From the NCBI RefSeq assembly GCF_030272615.1, contig NC_081412.1, forward strand, positions 105,142,796 through 105,206,795: a stretch of 64,000 nt of DNA, in the 5' to 3' direction. Under the pieces are notes generated by a model. The model worked only from the letters and a program-made list of their open reading frames with translations, did no database searches and was not told where the DNA came from. The translations under genes were made by a program, and so were the position numbers. Below, one piece after another: positions 10,915-21,376 of this stretch (position 1 is its first letter; each line of letters starts with the position of its first letter). The DNA is from Cryptomeria japonica. Its lineage: Eukaryota > Streptophyta > Pinopsida > Cupressales > Cupressaceae.

Positions 10915-11727
10915 TTATGTTTGCCAGTGTACTCCCAACCTGTGCCAAAATGGGAGCTTTGGAATAGGGTATGGACATCCATCAAAGCATAAAAGATAGA
11001 GGAATTTTGTCAGATGTAGTTGCAACTCCTCTGTTAGCATGTATGCAAATATGGAAGCATAGACAAGGCATGGGAACTGTTTGATGCATTGCCTCAAAGA
11101 AATGTGGTTTCGTGGACTACAATGATTGCTGGATATGCACAAAATGGATTTGTCAAGAAGGCTTTAGAAACTTTCAAGAAAATGCAATCGGCAGGTGTAA
11201 AGCCAAATTCCACGACCATTGCTCCTATCCTCCCTGCCTGTGCCAAAATGGGAGATTTGGAATAGGGTATCGACATTCATCGAAGCATAAAGGATAGAGT
11301 AATTTTGTTAGATGTTGTAGTTGCAACTGCTCTGGTAGAAATGTATGCAAAATGTGGAAGCATAGACAAGGCATGGGAACTGTTTGATAGAATTCCTGAA
11401 AGAAATGTTGTCTTGTGGATTGCAACAATTGCTAGATATACACAAAATGGATTTGTCAAAAAGGCTTTAGACACTTTCAAGCAAATGAAATTGGAAGGCA
11501 TAAAGACAAATTCCACAACCTTTTCCAGCATCCTCCCTGCTTGTGCAAAAATGAGAGCTTTGGAACAGGGTATGGACATCCATCAAAGCATAACAGATAG
11601 AGGAATTTTGTTAGGTGTTGTACTTACAAATGCCCTGCTTGACATGAATGCAAAATGTGGAAACATGGACAAGGCTCGTGAATTGTTTGATATGATGCCG
11701 CAAAGAGATGTGATCTCATGTGAATAA
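10915..11727 (+). pseudogene. Pentatricopeptide-repeat (PLS-type PPR) gene fragment
   Basis: Three consecutive repeat blocks are visible. Each contains a motif of the form YAKCGSIDKAWELFD, then RNVVSWTTMIAGYAQNGF, then ILPACAKMGALE and MDIHQSI. The best stretch is open from 11305 to 11727. Upstream, the same pattern runs from about 10922 with stops (GGAATAG instead of a Glu-Gln pair) and a one-base loss near 11040. PPR proteins of this kind are imported into plastids or mitochondria and bind single-stranded RNA, often at C-to-U editing sites. Here the N-terminal targeting peptide and the C-terminal E/DYW domains are absent, and the frame stops at 11727. It is therefore a gene fragment. The sequence is conserved enough to suggest a recent copy. 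Confidence 0.85.
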
Positions 11728-12221
11728 TCAACACACGCGTATACAGGAGGAAGGGATTGCTACTACAAAATTGAACGCTCACTCCTCAATCACAGTTCTA
11801 TGGTTTTACGAGATTAAACTAGGGCAATTAACCACCACATGTATATTTTTTGCAACATGAAATTAAAAACTAGGGCAATTTGAATCTACCTCCTATGTGG
11901 GATTGCAAGCAATGCCACAAATGCCTTCAACGCGGATTTGATGTTCTTGGGGGTTGAAGTCACCACGGACGCCTATGCGGGATTGCAATGCACAAATGAG
12001 TTCCCCTCTTCTTCTTTTTTTAGTAATGGCTATTGTCATCGGAATTATGATGAACTCAAGCACTTTTTTGAAAAAAAGAAAATTCTCATTGCTAATGCCT
12101 TCTTCGTTGAAACCAAATGGGAAATTGCTGTCGGAATTACAATGAATGCGGGCATTTTTTCAAAAAAAAATCAAATTTGGCCACAATATACCTTTCACCA
12201 TCGGAAACCTCAGTTGGAAAT
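11728..12221. other. Spacer with weak imperfect duplications, no gene
   Basis: Two short imperfect repeats are visible. gggattgcaa recurs near 11898 and 11979. A block of the form gtcggaattayratgaa followed by an A/T run recurs near 12035-12085 and 12128-12175. The small ORFs across it show no family features. Confidence 0.35.
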
Positions 12222-12899
12222 CTAGTCCAAATGTATTATTGAAATTTGTTCATCAATAGATGTTGTCAGTGCATTCAATCCATTAAAAGAATTAGCAATT
12301 TTAGCTATCTTATCATATAACTCCTTTAATTTGCTATCTACATTAGCCGTAAGAATTTCTATGTTATAACACACTCTATAGATATGTGTACATTGTTTTA
12401 AGAAATCCTCAATAGGAATAAGTTTGTCCTCAATTTTATTCTTCTCTACTTCTATAATCTGATCAAAAGCTATTATTTTAGCTATTGTGAATTTATCCAA
12501 AGCTTGTCGATCTGCAATCTGCCTCAGAGATTGAAAATTGTTAGAGATATGCTCTGTTAGAGTCTTGAGCTTTCTGGAAGGGCTTTCTCCATCTTTAATC
12601 TGACAGTCAGGTATTAATCTATGCAACACTATGACCAATTGATCAATTATTCATTTATCTATAGTACCTTCCTTCAATAATTTCTGAGTAGCCATCATCA
12701 TCAATTCAGTTGGACTCAACTCAGAGACTGATTTCTTCTCAACTTGAGAAGTGTCAATTGCTAAAACCTTTGCTAGGGAATCAGTTTTAACTGTCAGTAT
12801 GGACTCAATTGCTTTCACCTTGTCCATCTCAAGCTCTTTTGCACCGATGGCTTCATCACTTGGTGCAGTGTCAGTTACTTCTAGTGGAGTATTATCCAA
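12222..12899 (-). pseudogene. Coiled-coil protein of the LTR element, C-terminal part, second copy
   Basis: Two open stretches in the minus strand (12899-12651 and 12638-12222) read as one helical, Lys/Glu/Leu-rich protein with a break near 12640. It begins with an acidic Thr/Asp-rich part, then LSPTELMMMATQKLLKEGTI, and ends in a predicted coiled coil. It corresponds to the middle of the protein at 7140-8622. In the minus direction it follows the fragment at 13877-15829, from which it is separated by an LTR (12901-13652). No catalytic motif is seen. Confidence 0.5.
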
Positions 12900-12900
12900 A

Positions 12901-13652
12901 GGGGGAGTGAATCAGTATCTTGTCGGTTAATGGATTTTCTTGTCTTATTAAATGAATTGCATTCCTAAACAGTGTACCGATAAACCAGAATTAATGTAGT
13001 AAATAAGAACAGTAAACACAACATAGAAAACACACCATAACACAATATTTTTGGCAAGTAAACCTTGTGTGGGAAAAAGCTCGGTGGGATTTCTGACCCA
13101 CAATATTCATTCACTAGCCAATAAGTGAATATTACTTACAAATGTGGTGCCTACACATGCAAAAAGGCTCACTGCGTAGAGCTCATTGCTCAAATACAAA
13201 AAGGGAAGTCTCACTGACTTACAAAAATGGATTATGTAAATCCAATATCATGTACTGCTTTAGTTCAGCATTTGCTATGCCAGGTTCAGTACCGGTTTAA
13301 GCTCATACAACTTCCATAAACCTTATTCCAAAATATGCCTTAATATTCGCATCTGCCTATTACATTCCATCTATGGTTATATAAATGATTTACAAGATCT
13401 CATACTTATATGAGTCCTATTACAATTTGCCTTGTCGTCTTTACAAAAAGATTTTATAATTAAATACAAAATATAGTAAACAAAATCCTGTTGGCTGGGG
13501 TGTCAGTAAACATCTTTACCGGTGTGGGTGCCGGTGCTTGTGTCTGTGCCGGTGTCTGTGCCTGTGTCAGTGCCATAGGATTGTAAGGTTTCCATCAATG
13601 ACAATACCTTCAATTACCTACAATTTCTCATTGGAGTGTGCATTTGCCAACA
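12901..13652 (-). repeat. LTR of the coiled-coil element family, minus strand, 3' end truncated
   Basis: Read on the minus strand it starts TGTTGGCAAATG at 13652. It runs through the same landmarks as the LTR at 8832-10527: a catatt/TATA-like motif near 13410, the ggtttttcccac...ggtttacttgcc block near 13040-13085, and gattcactcccc at its end. The last ~30 bases, including the expected CCTAACA, are missing. It sits inside the coding region of its own family. No target duplication can be seen, which fits the truncation. Confidence 0.75.
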
Positions 13653-13876
13653 TTTACAGTGTCATGTACATTGCATTTCTCAAAAATGGTATGTGTCGAT
13701 ATAGACTGTACACTCTCCTTAACTATCAGTTATGTTTGAATATCTATAGTTACTATCGGTTGTATCAAAATTGGAGTTGAACTACCCAAAACACCTTTCC
13801 CTTTTGATTTGTTAGGAATGGTGGAAGTTGTTGCCCTTGCAAATTCTTCTTGAGATGTGAGAAAATATGGGTTTTT

Positions 13877-15829
13877 CTAAAAGAATTTGGTCCATCCCTT
13901 ACTAGTTTCATTTATCACCTCATTTACTCTCCCCATCATAAGGCTTATCTGTGAGGGTTTACTACTGAAAACTGTCCTATTAGCAGTATCTCTGCATCTT
14001 TTCATTTCTTCATTATTTATAGCACCACACATTTCCAAAAGTGCTACTTCCTTAATCTCCCTATCTCTCTTGATAGTGTCAAGTTTATTATACAAGGATA
14101 AAAGTATCTCCTTCAAAATTTCAACTAAGGATTTCTTATAAATGTCTATATACAACAAAATAACCTCTTCTAATTCATTTTGTTTATTCTCTTCTAAATC
14201 TTCATTATACTTTGATACATTTTTCAATATACCATCATAAGCTTAGCATAGGTCATTGTGGTCTTATCGGTTTCAATATCATCACCCTTCTTCTTTTTTC
14301 TTGTGGTTGCCAGTGTGACTGGTTTTCTCTTTTGTATAGGTTTCCTTGCCGGTGGTGGAGGTGTAGTAGGCTTAGTTGCCTTTCTAACAAGTCTCCTCCT
14401 AGGCTCTGCCTTCTTTTTCTCTATCAGTGGTTGTACCACATTCTACCTTTGTACCCTTCTGAAAGCTAGAGGTTCATTATCCTCATAATCAGAATCAGAA
14501 GTGATAGGGGAAATGTGAACTTGTGGCTTATTCACTTCTATAGTACCAACCATTGTCGGTTTAGCTACCTGTTTGGATCCTAAACCCAGTTGAGTGTCTA
14601 TCTTATAAATTAAATCTTGTACATATGCAGACATCTTTTCTATATTCTTCTCTCTTCTCTTCCTGTTAAAACTAGTTTTCACTTCAAGAGCCTTCTCTCC
14701 CGTTGTACCAAAATGCTTTGTTTTATCATCTAATGGGGCATCTAACAACATCTTTGCATAGAGTTCAAAAAGGCTATCATCCACCTCATATCCAAGCTCT
14801 TTCACCCATATTGTCCTTGGTTCAACTAATTCCATAAGAGTTTCATTAGTTTTTACCATAAAACAGATATTAGTGGAATACTTATCCATAGTGTTCTTTG
14901 ATATTCTCTCCCTTTGCCTCATGTTTTCTTGGAATGTCTTGAAATACCCCCAATGTTTCTCATCTATGCTGGTACCAAGACCAATGATCGCTTCCTTGAT
15001 TTGCATACCTACTAGTATGTCATGAGCCCAATGCTTCTTCCCTAGATTGGGTAGCTCATTCAGGAAGTAAAGCATTAAACAAACAATAAAATTTCCATAT
15101 CTAAAAGTGCCTTTCTTCATTCCTTTGATCCTACCAAGGTCAACATCAATTAACTCCTCATCCATTCATCTAAATCATAATTCACATTGTTCTTTAGCAT
15201 CTGATATGTAGCATAAATGCATGAACTAGAAATAGAATTCAATCAGTTGGATTGAGTTACCTTGTAAACTATTATCATGCTTGCAAATTTTACATCAGTG
15301 TCAATGATTATGTTGATCCTCACTGATCTGCTATCAGGAGTTGCACCTCGACCTCTGTGTTGGAAATTTTCTCGCCAAGTTCTTGTCCAACTTTGGGTAA
15401 GTTAATGAATTCTTGAATAGCCTCCTTCGTGATCATGTAAGGCCTATCTAGCCAAATAAATTTGTTTTGAACCCTACTTAGAATGTATCTAATAACCTCA
15501 TCTTTGAATTCGGGTATGTACAGAATACCGGTTAACCCTAGATCCTCAATTGCTTTGTATTCCGGTTTGATGGTTACGGAGTCTCCTAGTATCACAGATT
15601 AATACATGCTTTTAATGTCCTCTTTGCCCATATCCTCTAGGGTGTAGTGAATGTATGCCCTCACATCTTCAACGTACATTACGTCATCAGAAACCCTAGA
15701 AAATGCTCCTACAGAGTCTTCCTTTTTAGCAGTTTTGGTAACCTCCTTAAATATTGGCCTTAACCTATCCTTGAATTTGATAATGATGGGATTTGCAATA
15801 AAAGTGGGAGCTGAAGATACAAATACCAT
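13877..15829 (-). pseudogene. Unknown ~650-codon protein: globular domain, Lys/Pro-rich linker, coiled coil
   Basis: On the minus strand the ORFs 15829-15599, 15595-15320, 15165-14443, 14439-14224 and 14227-13877 join into one protein. It is broken by in-frame stops near 15599 and 14443 and by frameshifts near 15320-15170 and 14230. The N-terminal half looks globular, with motifs ITKEAIQEFINLPKVG (about 15420-15370) and FRYGNFIVCLMLYFLNELPN (about 15105-15046). It somewhat resembles the domain called putative plant transposon protein, but this is a by-eye impression. A linker rich in Lys, Arg and Pro (KKKAEPRRRLVRKATKP) precedes a helical end. The MVF start at 15829 follows a non-coding leader. 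The layout parallels 5213-6937. Function unknown. Confidence 0.55.
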
Positions 15830-16226
15830 TTCAAAAAATACCTGAAAGTGAACATCGGTGGATGATTGAGTGCTTCAGATAACTGTTTGAAATCCTTTCA
15901 CAATGCTTTTGCTCGCTCTTAACTCACTTTTTCTTCACTCTGAATGCTTGAATGCTTGAATGCTTGGTGAGTGAAAATAGTTTCACTTATTCCCTTTTAT
16001 CTGCAAATAAAACCCTAACTTTGTGTAATAAATGCTTTGTCAACAACCCTACGGATGTTGATTTCACAGTCATGTGTTGGGTGAACCTTCATCGACGATG
16101 AACACAACTCTCCAAATCTCCTTAGATCTCTTCCAGGGTAATGTGCAAAATTTAGCAATGACTTTGCCAACCCTTAAGGCTTATGCCTTAGTTATCGATG
16201 GGATTTCGTATCGGTGGAGGAATACC
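15830..16226 (-). other. Non-coding leader-like stretch with an octamer repeat
   Basis: It lies between the zinc-knuckle scrap and the start of the coiled-coil protein, and would be its 5' leader on the minus strand. The octamer aatgcttg is repeated about three times at 15939-15966. No ORF with family features is present. Confidence 0.35.
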
Positions 16227-16605
16227 CTATTCTATCGGTGGAGTTACCAGTGTAGATCCATCTCCACTTGGTTCTTCAGATTTTCTAACCCATCTCTTGG
16301 TGTGATCTTGTTGTATTTCATCTACCTTCTGCATTCCTTTCTCATTATCTTTATCATTATTAACCAGTTGAGTCTTGCTTCTGCAATACTTAGAAATATG
16401 ACCTATTTTGTTGCATGCATAACATATAACATTGTTCTTCTGAATTGCTTTGACATATCCAGTATCATTTCTTGACCTATAATGATTAGCAAAATGTCCA
16501 AACTTTCCACATGCATGACATTTAACATTCATTCTACAATATTCTGATCTATGACCATATTTCTTGCATGACATTTAACATTCATTCTGCAATATCTCAA
16601 AATAA
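16227..16605 (-). pseudogene. Gag fragment with an array of CCHC zinc knuckles
   Basis: The minus strand encodes successive zinc-knuckle motifs: CKKYGHRSEYC, CHACGKFGHFANHY and CYACNKIGHISKYC. These are the RNA-binding motifs of Copia nucleocapsid. The second ends in Tyr where Cys is expected, and the first has lost its leading Cys. A 50-55-bp segment encoding YCRMNVKCHA is duplicated (about 16510-16560 and 16565-16602), which has added a knuckle unit. The frame closes at 16227 with a Glu/Ser/Thr-rich tail. No capsid or protease is attached. Upstream (higher coordinates) the sequence joins directly to an LTR fragment, so a deletion has fused the two. Confidence 0.65.
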
Positions 16606-16912
16606 CCTAGCAGACTGGCCTATATACCTATTACAAATAATATGCCTCATGTCGGCTTACAATATATTTACAAAATATATTCAATGTTAGCCTTGACAAT
16701 AATTACAAAATGATTTATTAAGTAAATCCTCCTTGATGTTGGCTTCCAATGAAGTCTTGATGCTGGTGTCGATGCTGGTGTAGCCCTGAATGCTCCAAAG
16801 TTGATATCTGTCGGTATATGACTTCTAGTGCCGGTATATGAATTCCATTTGATCTTGTTGCCATTAATGACAACAAAATGAATCCAATGAGTATCAATTG
16901 CCAAAAAATATG
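16606..16912 (-). repeat. Partial LTR, minus strand
   Basis: Read on the minus strand from about 16912 it begins with a decayed ttttggcaattg, followed by gtcattaatggcaac. The same opening (gtcattgatggcaac) is seen in the LTRs at 8832 and 13652. The rest of the LTR, including the R/U5 block, is gone at the junction with the zinc-knuckle scrap. Confidence 0.5.
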
Positions 16913-17369
16913 ATATGTGTTCGACCATTTTATTTGTGCTTTATAAATTTCATGTGTAAGGCTAAATCAAGGTTAATAACTTTGCCTTATATGCTAAAAT
17001 AGACTTGGCAAGTCACCTCATATTGTTGGGTCTAAGAGAATGGGAAAACATCAGTGATTAAACGTTGGCTTTCAACTCATGCTTGGCTATCTTGTACACC
17101 GTTATGAAAGATGAGATTTTTGTTCTTATTTCTTAACCTATCCTCTATCATCTATTTAAAACTTATCAGTCTTGTTCCTTACATCAAAAGTGAGTATCCA
17201 ATTCATGTATTTTTGTTGACGCTCATGTTAACAACCAAAAGGGAAAGAACAATGTGGTGGTTTGTCTTCTATCTCAAATTCATAACTCTACTGCCCATTC
17301 CAAATAATTGCCATTTTGAAAGTTTTGGAGCAGCAATTATCACATTTACATGCATGTGAAAGTGGAAAC
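16913..17369. other. Spacer, no gene
   Basis: No ORF with recognisable features. A short stretch (agtgattaaacgttggctttc near 17051) has an imperfect partner near 17557, too weak to name. Confidence 0.4.
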
Positions 17370-18430
17370 AAAGGTAAGGACAGTCAACTATTTGACAAAC
17401 TACATCAAAGGGATGGCTTCCATTGTGGATGATGAGCCCAAAATGGACTTCTTGGAAAAATTTTGGAAACGTTTTTAGAAATTTCCTTTTGCTAGATTCA
17501 TTGAAGATTAATAATGTATTCTTAAATTCTGATCAAAGACAAGTAAAGAAAATTCGATGATTAAACATTGGTTGTCTACTCTTGCTTTTACACTGAAGTC
17601 AACTTAGCAAGTCATGCTTAATCACTGATTTAGAAGTTGTTAATATTTTCTTATATAAGAATTAGTACTATTATGGGCCTTTCTATTCTAGTCACCAAAT
17701 AATGCATCCTCTATGATGTTGGCCATTTCTATCTACTTGTTAATTTCATTTGATTCAATGAAGATAAGTGAATAAATAGGAATGGCTATACAACCCTTAG
17801 AATGCACCAAACATATATTATAATATATTTATAATGTATAAAAGATAATGATATCTTGGTGCATTCAAGTTGTGCATATGTTGATCCCTCAAAGTACTTA
17901 TCATGCCCATTACCAAATGCGGTAAACACTCTTAACTACCACTATAACTATAGGCAACTTCTAGAAACATAAGGTGGTATTTAGATTTTTTTTCTCTCCT
18001 ACAAACAAAATCCGTCTTATGAAAGCCATGACTGGACGTTATGCACAAGATGGGTTTTCAAATGGCTTTGATAAATTTCAAATGAATGTGAATAGTAGGT
18101 GTGAAACTGAACATAGTGACTTTTCCAACTTTCTCCCTACTCTACATAGCAACAAGAGTAACGTGTGTGCATTAATCAAACCATAATCAACAATAAATAT
18201 TTTTAAGTTGTTATGTTCAGAAATCCCTACCATATGAGCATGCAAATTATGGAAGAATAGAAAAATCTTGTGACCATTTGATAGATTCCTCAATGATATG
18301 TCTTCACATGGAAGGCACTATTTACATAATTTGTGCAAAATGGATTTGATGAAAAGGTTTTAGAAACTCTCAAATAAATGTGAATGGTGTATATATGGAC
18401 AACCATCAAATTTAAAGAATTGAAAATTAT
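17370..18430 (+). pseudogene. Very old PPR-gene relic
   Basis: Pieces of PPR units survive in several frames. Near 17384 the sequence reads as QLFDKLHQRDGF, followed by AQNGLLGKILETF. Near 18027 it reads MTGRYAQDGFSNGF, then FLPTLHSN. Near 18225 it reads HANYGRIEKSCDHL, then FTWKALFT and VQNGFDEKVLETLK to about 18390. The order (helix pairs about 30-35 residues apart) is that of a PLS-type PPR protein. Many stops, frame changes and lost units make it much older than the copy at 10915-11727. It is not expressed as a protein. Confidence 0.6.
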
Positions 18431-18559
18431 TGCTAGATTTCATAGTTGGCATGTAGTATTAGATGGATGATGAACTACTTCAGATTATAGGAATATCCAT
18501 AGAAGAAGAATTTTCATATGAAGACTTTACCAAGGAATATTCTCATAAGCTAGTTATAG

Positions 18560-19314
18560 GTGTATATGGTGAAAATATGATGATGATAAACTATTGCAAA
18601 ACCACAAAAGATCCAACCACAAGGAAAACCCTAGTTCTATAACAAAAGCATTCACCATACACCAATGAAGAAACCTAAGAACATGAAAATCTACAAATTG
18701 AAACAATAATACCATTCACATGCCAAGTAGGGTTTACTCTCCATTGATCTTCTTTGATAGATTTTCTCTCGAATTTTGTATGTGCACAAGAGCTTGACAA
18801 AGAATGGATTTTGGTTGTAAAGTCTCTTGATTGCATAAATATTGTTGGATTAGATTAGGATTGTGAAAGGATAAAGGAATCATCTTATATAGAAGATGTT
18901 TTTAGAAAATGGAGGGATAAGATTAAGAGGTGAAAGAAATAAATGGTTGGATAGGATAAAAGGATAGATAAAAGAAATAATAAAATAATGAGGGGGGTAG
19001 GTAGAGGAAAATTAAGAGATAAATGACATGTGTCATGCAGAGAAAAAACTAATGAATGAATTAAAAATAAATTAAAATTCATTTAATTAATAGAGGAAGT
19101 GGAACCAATTAAATAAATAAAATATTTATTTATTTTAGGGAAAAGATAATTTAAATAAATAAAAAATATTTATTTAAATAAGGAAAGACTAGAGAGGATT
19201 AATGAATTAATTAAATAAATAAAAATCTATTTAATTAATAGAAGGCTTAGGATAAAATATTTAAATAAATCAAATATTTATTTAATTAAGCTAGGACAAT
19301 TTTAGGTGTCTACA
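18560..19314 (-). repeat. LTR-like segment, minus strand, with A+T palindromes
   Basis: Read on the minus strand it starts TGTAGACACC at 19314. Its first ~250 bases hold several near-palindromic A+T blocks built from ttaaataaataaa/tttatttattt (about 19075-19300). A TATATAAG motif follows near 18885, and then an untranslated-looking stretch. The TG start, U3-like beginning and TATA position suggest an LTR and leader. The 3' end and the element body cannot be delimited. Confidence 0.4.
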
Positions 19315-19927
19315 ATAGGTATTCTATTATTATATTTTAGTAAAAATATCTAGTAGTTTACATTACATGAAGTACAACTAAGAAAGTTATAAATTCATCA
19401 TAATACTTTAAAGTACATTCCTAGAAGTGTTAGACACCAAGTTGGGTCATATAAATATATAAGACTCTTTGGAAGACCGTGTAAGAGGGAAAGAGGTCGC
19501 CCTTACTTTAGAAGACTTACGACAATGGCTAAGTACATATTGTTAGATTTCTTATAGGCATTGAGTGTCCCAACTTGATGTAGGAGCACCTCTGGTTTAC
19601 AACAATCTTGCATCAACCAAAACATTTTCCTTTTTGTTTGTAGTTTCAATTTTCCTTTTTGTGTGTCCCAATTTTGGCGCACCAGACACTATGGAGTTGG
19701 AATCTAGTTGAAGACTTGATCATATTTCTTTCTCTCAGACCGCATCACATTTGGATCACTTTCTGTAAAGATATCACTATCGATTTCCATGACAGTTTCT
19801 TGTTACCAGTTGCCTGGACCTATTCTAGTGATCTTCTATAGCCCATTTTGAAGCTTGCAGAGCATGTGGAAATGCAGACCCTTTTGTGATGGAGATGTTG
19901 TGAGGAATAGTGGACTGATTAGAAGTC
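19315..19927 (+). other. Non-coding sequence upstream of the Gypsy gag, possible leader
   Basis: No ORF. ttttggcgcaccaga near 19673 could be a remnant of a Gypsy primer site or leader, about 250 bases before the gag ATG. A 5' LTR of the Gypsy element could not be recognised here. Confidence 0.3.
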
Positions 19928-21376
19928 ATGGAGACATCCCAAAGAAGAGGCCAACACATTGAAGATGTGAGTGAAGATGAAGGAGAAGAAGCCTCGATAG
20001 AACAAGTAAATGTACTGACGGTTGATCCGGATGAAGAAAGGTTTTTAAGGGTTTTGAGTAGGGTGAACACTAAACCTCAGTTTACCCCACCAAAATATGA
20101 TGAGAAGTTAGATTCAGATGAATTGATAGATTGGATTTCAGAGATGGAGAAGTATTTCAATTTTGAAAACACTACAGAAGAGAGGAAGGTGAAATATGCT
20201 TGTACCCAGTTTAAAGGTCGTGCATCTCTTTGGTGGGAGCATTTGCAAGTTGATAGACAAAGAAGAGGTTAAGAAATGATTAAGACATGGCATCAAATGA
20301 TTGCTAAGTTGAAGTCAAAGTTTGTGCTGGCGAATTATCAAGTGGATTTATTCCAGAAGTTGTAGAATCTAAGATAGAAGGAATCTAGTGTGAAGGAGTA
20401 CACCGAAGCATTTTACAAGTTGAATATTAGATTCAGACATGTTGATGATGAAGTTGAACAAGTTACAAGATATTTGAATGGATTGTGGATGTCTATACAA
20501 GATGAACTCAGTATGATCAAATTGGAGAGTGTTGAAGAGGCTTACTAGTATGCCCTAAAGGCTAAAGAGAAATTGAACATAAAACATGAGCAAAGATAGA
20601 GAGGTAGAGGTGGAAGGTTTATTAGAGGAAGATTTCAAGGAGAAAGAGGATATACCAGAGGAAGAGGAACCAGTGTAGATCAGAACAAGGACAAGGAAGT
20701 GAGCAAAGAAGGTAATTCATATAGGAAGGATGATATAAATTTCTACCAGAGGAGAGAACCGGATGGTTACCAGAATGAGACCTTTGGAAGACAAGACAAG
20801 AGGACATTCAGAGGAACCTTCTTTAAGTGTGGAGGAGAAGGACATCATGCATTCAAGTGTACAAAGATAATTCTATCACAAGAGCAGTCGTGGTGGAAGA
20901 AAACCCCACTAGATCAGACAATAAATTGGAAGATGGAGAACTGTTGATGATGAGGAGAGCTCTGTGTCATACCAGAGGAGATGAAGAGCCCTTGCAGAGG
21001 AAGAATCTATTCAAGACTAGATGTAAGGTATCCAGTAAGTGTTGTAAAGTTTTTATTCATAGTGGTAGTTCAGATAATCTTGTTTCAGAAGAGATGGTGA
21101 ATAAGATGAAATTGGAGAGATTGAAACACCCTAAGCCTTACTAGATAGCATGGATTCAGGATGAACATAAGTTGTTAGTAAGTGAACAATGTTTGGTGAA
21201 ATTAAAAATTGGGAGTTATTATGATAAAGTTTTGTGTGATATTATGTCTATGGATATTTGTCATCTTTTGTTGGGTAGACCTTGGTAGTTTGATAGACAT
21301 GCAATACATGATGGGAGGAAGAGTACATACACTATTGTGGCCAATGGGATGAAACAAACCTTGTTACCTTTGGAGG
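19928..21376 (+). pseudogene. Gypsy gag, zinc knuckle and protease, degenerate
   Basis: The ATG at 19928 opens a capsid-type gag with YDEKLDSDELIDWISEMEKY and FKGRASLWWEHL, the core of the retrotransposon gag domain. Stops interrupt it near 20271, 20364, 20376, 20548 and 20599. An Arg/Gly-rich part (about 20600-20690) is followed by a knuckle CGGEGHHAFKC (20828-20860). A frameshift there moves the reading to frame 1. The aspartic protease follows (usual DSGSSDN now reads HSGSSDN near 21061, so the catalytic Asp is lost), with the second half ending at LLGRPW near 21280. The frame runs into the Copia insertion at 21377 and resumes at 28097. Confidence 0.8.
21372..21376 (+). repeat. Left target-site copy of the Copia insertion
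   Basis: ggagg at 21372-21376 precedes the 5' LTR, and agagg at 28092-28096 follows the 3' LTR. They match at four of five bases, consistent with one later mutation. The Gypsy reading frame is continuous if the Copia element and one copy are left out. Confidence 0.75.

Noticed and set aside
11305-11727. The open PPR stretch as a functional gene
   Set aside because: It lacks a start region with targeting peptide and a C-terminal domain, and upstream units contain stops and a frameshift.
12001-12225. ORFs of 63-95 codons at 11938-12225
   Set aside because: Low-complexity, overlapping in two frames, and built on imperfect short duplications; no family features.
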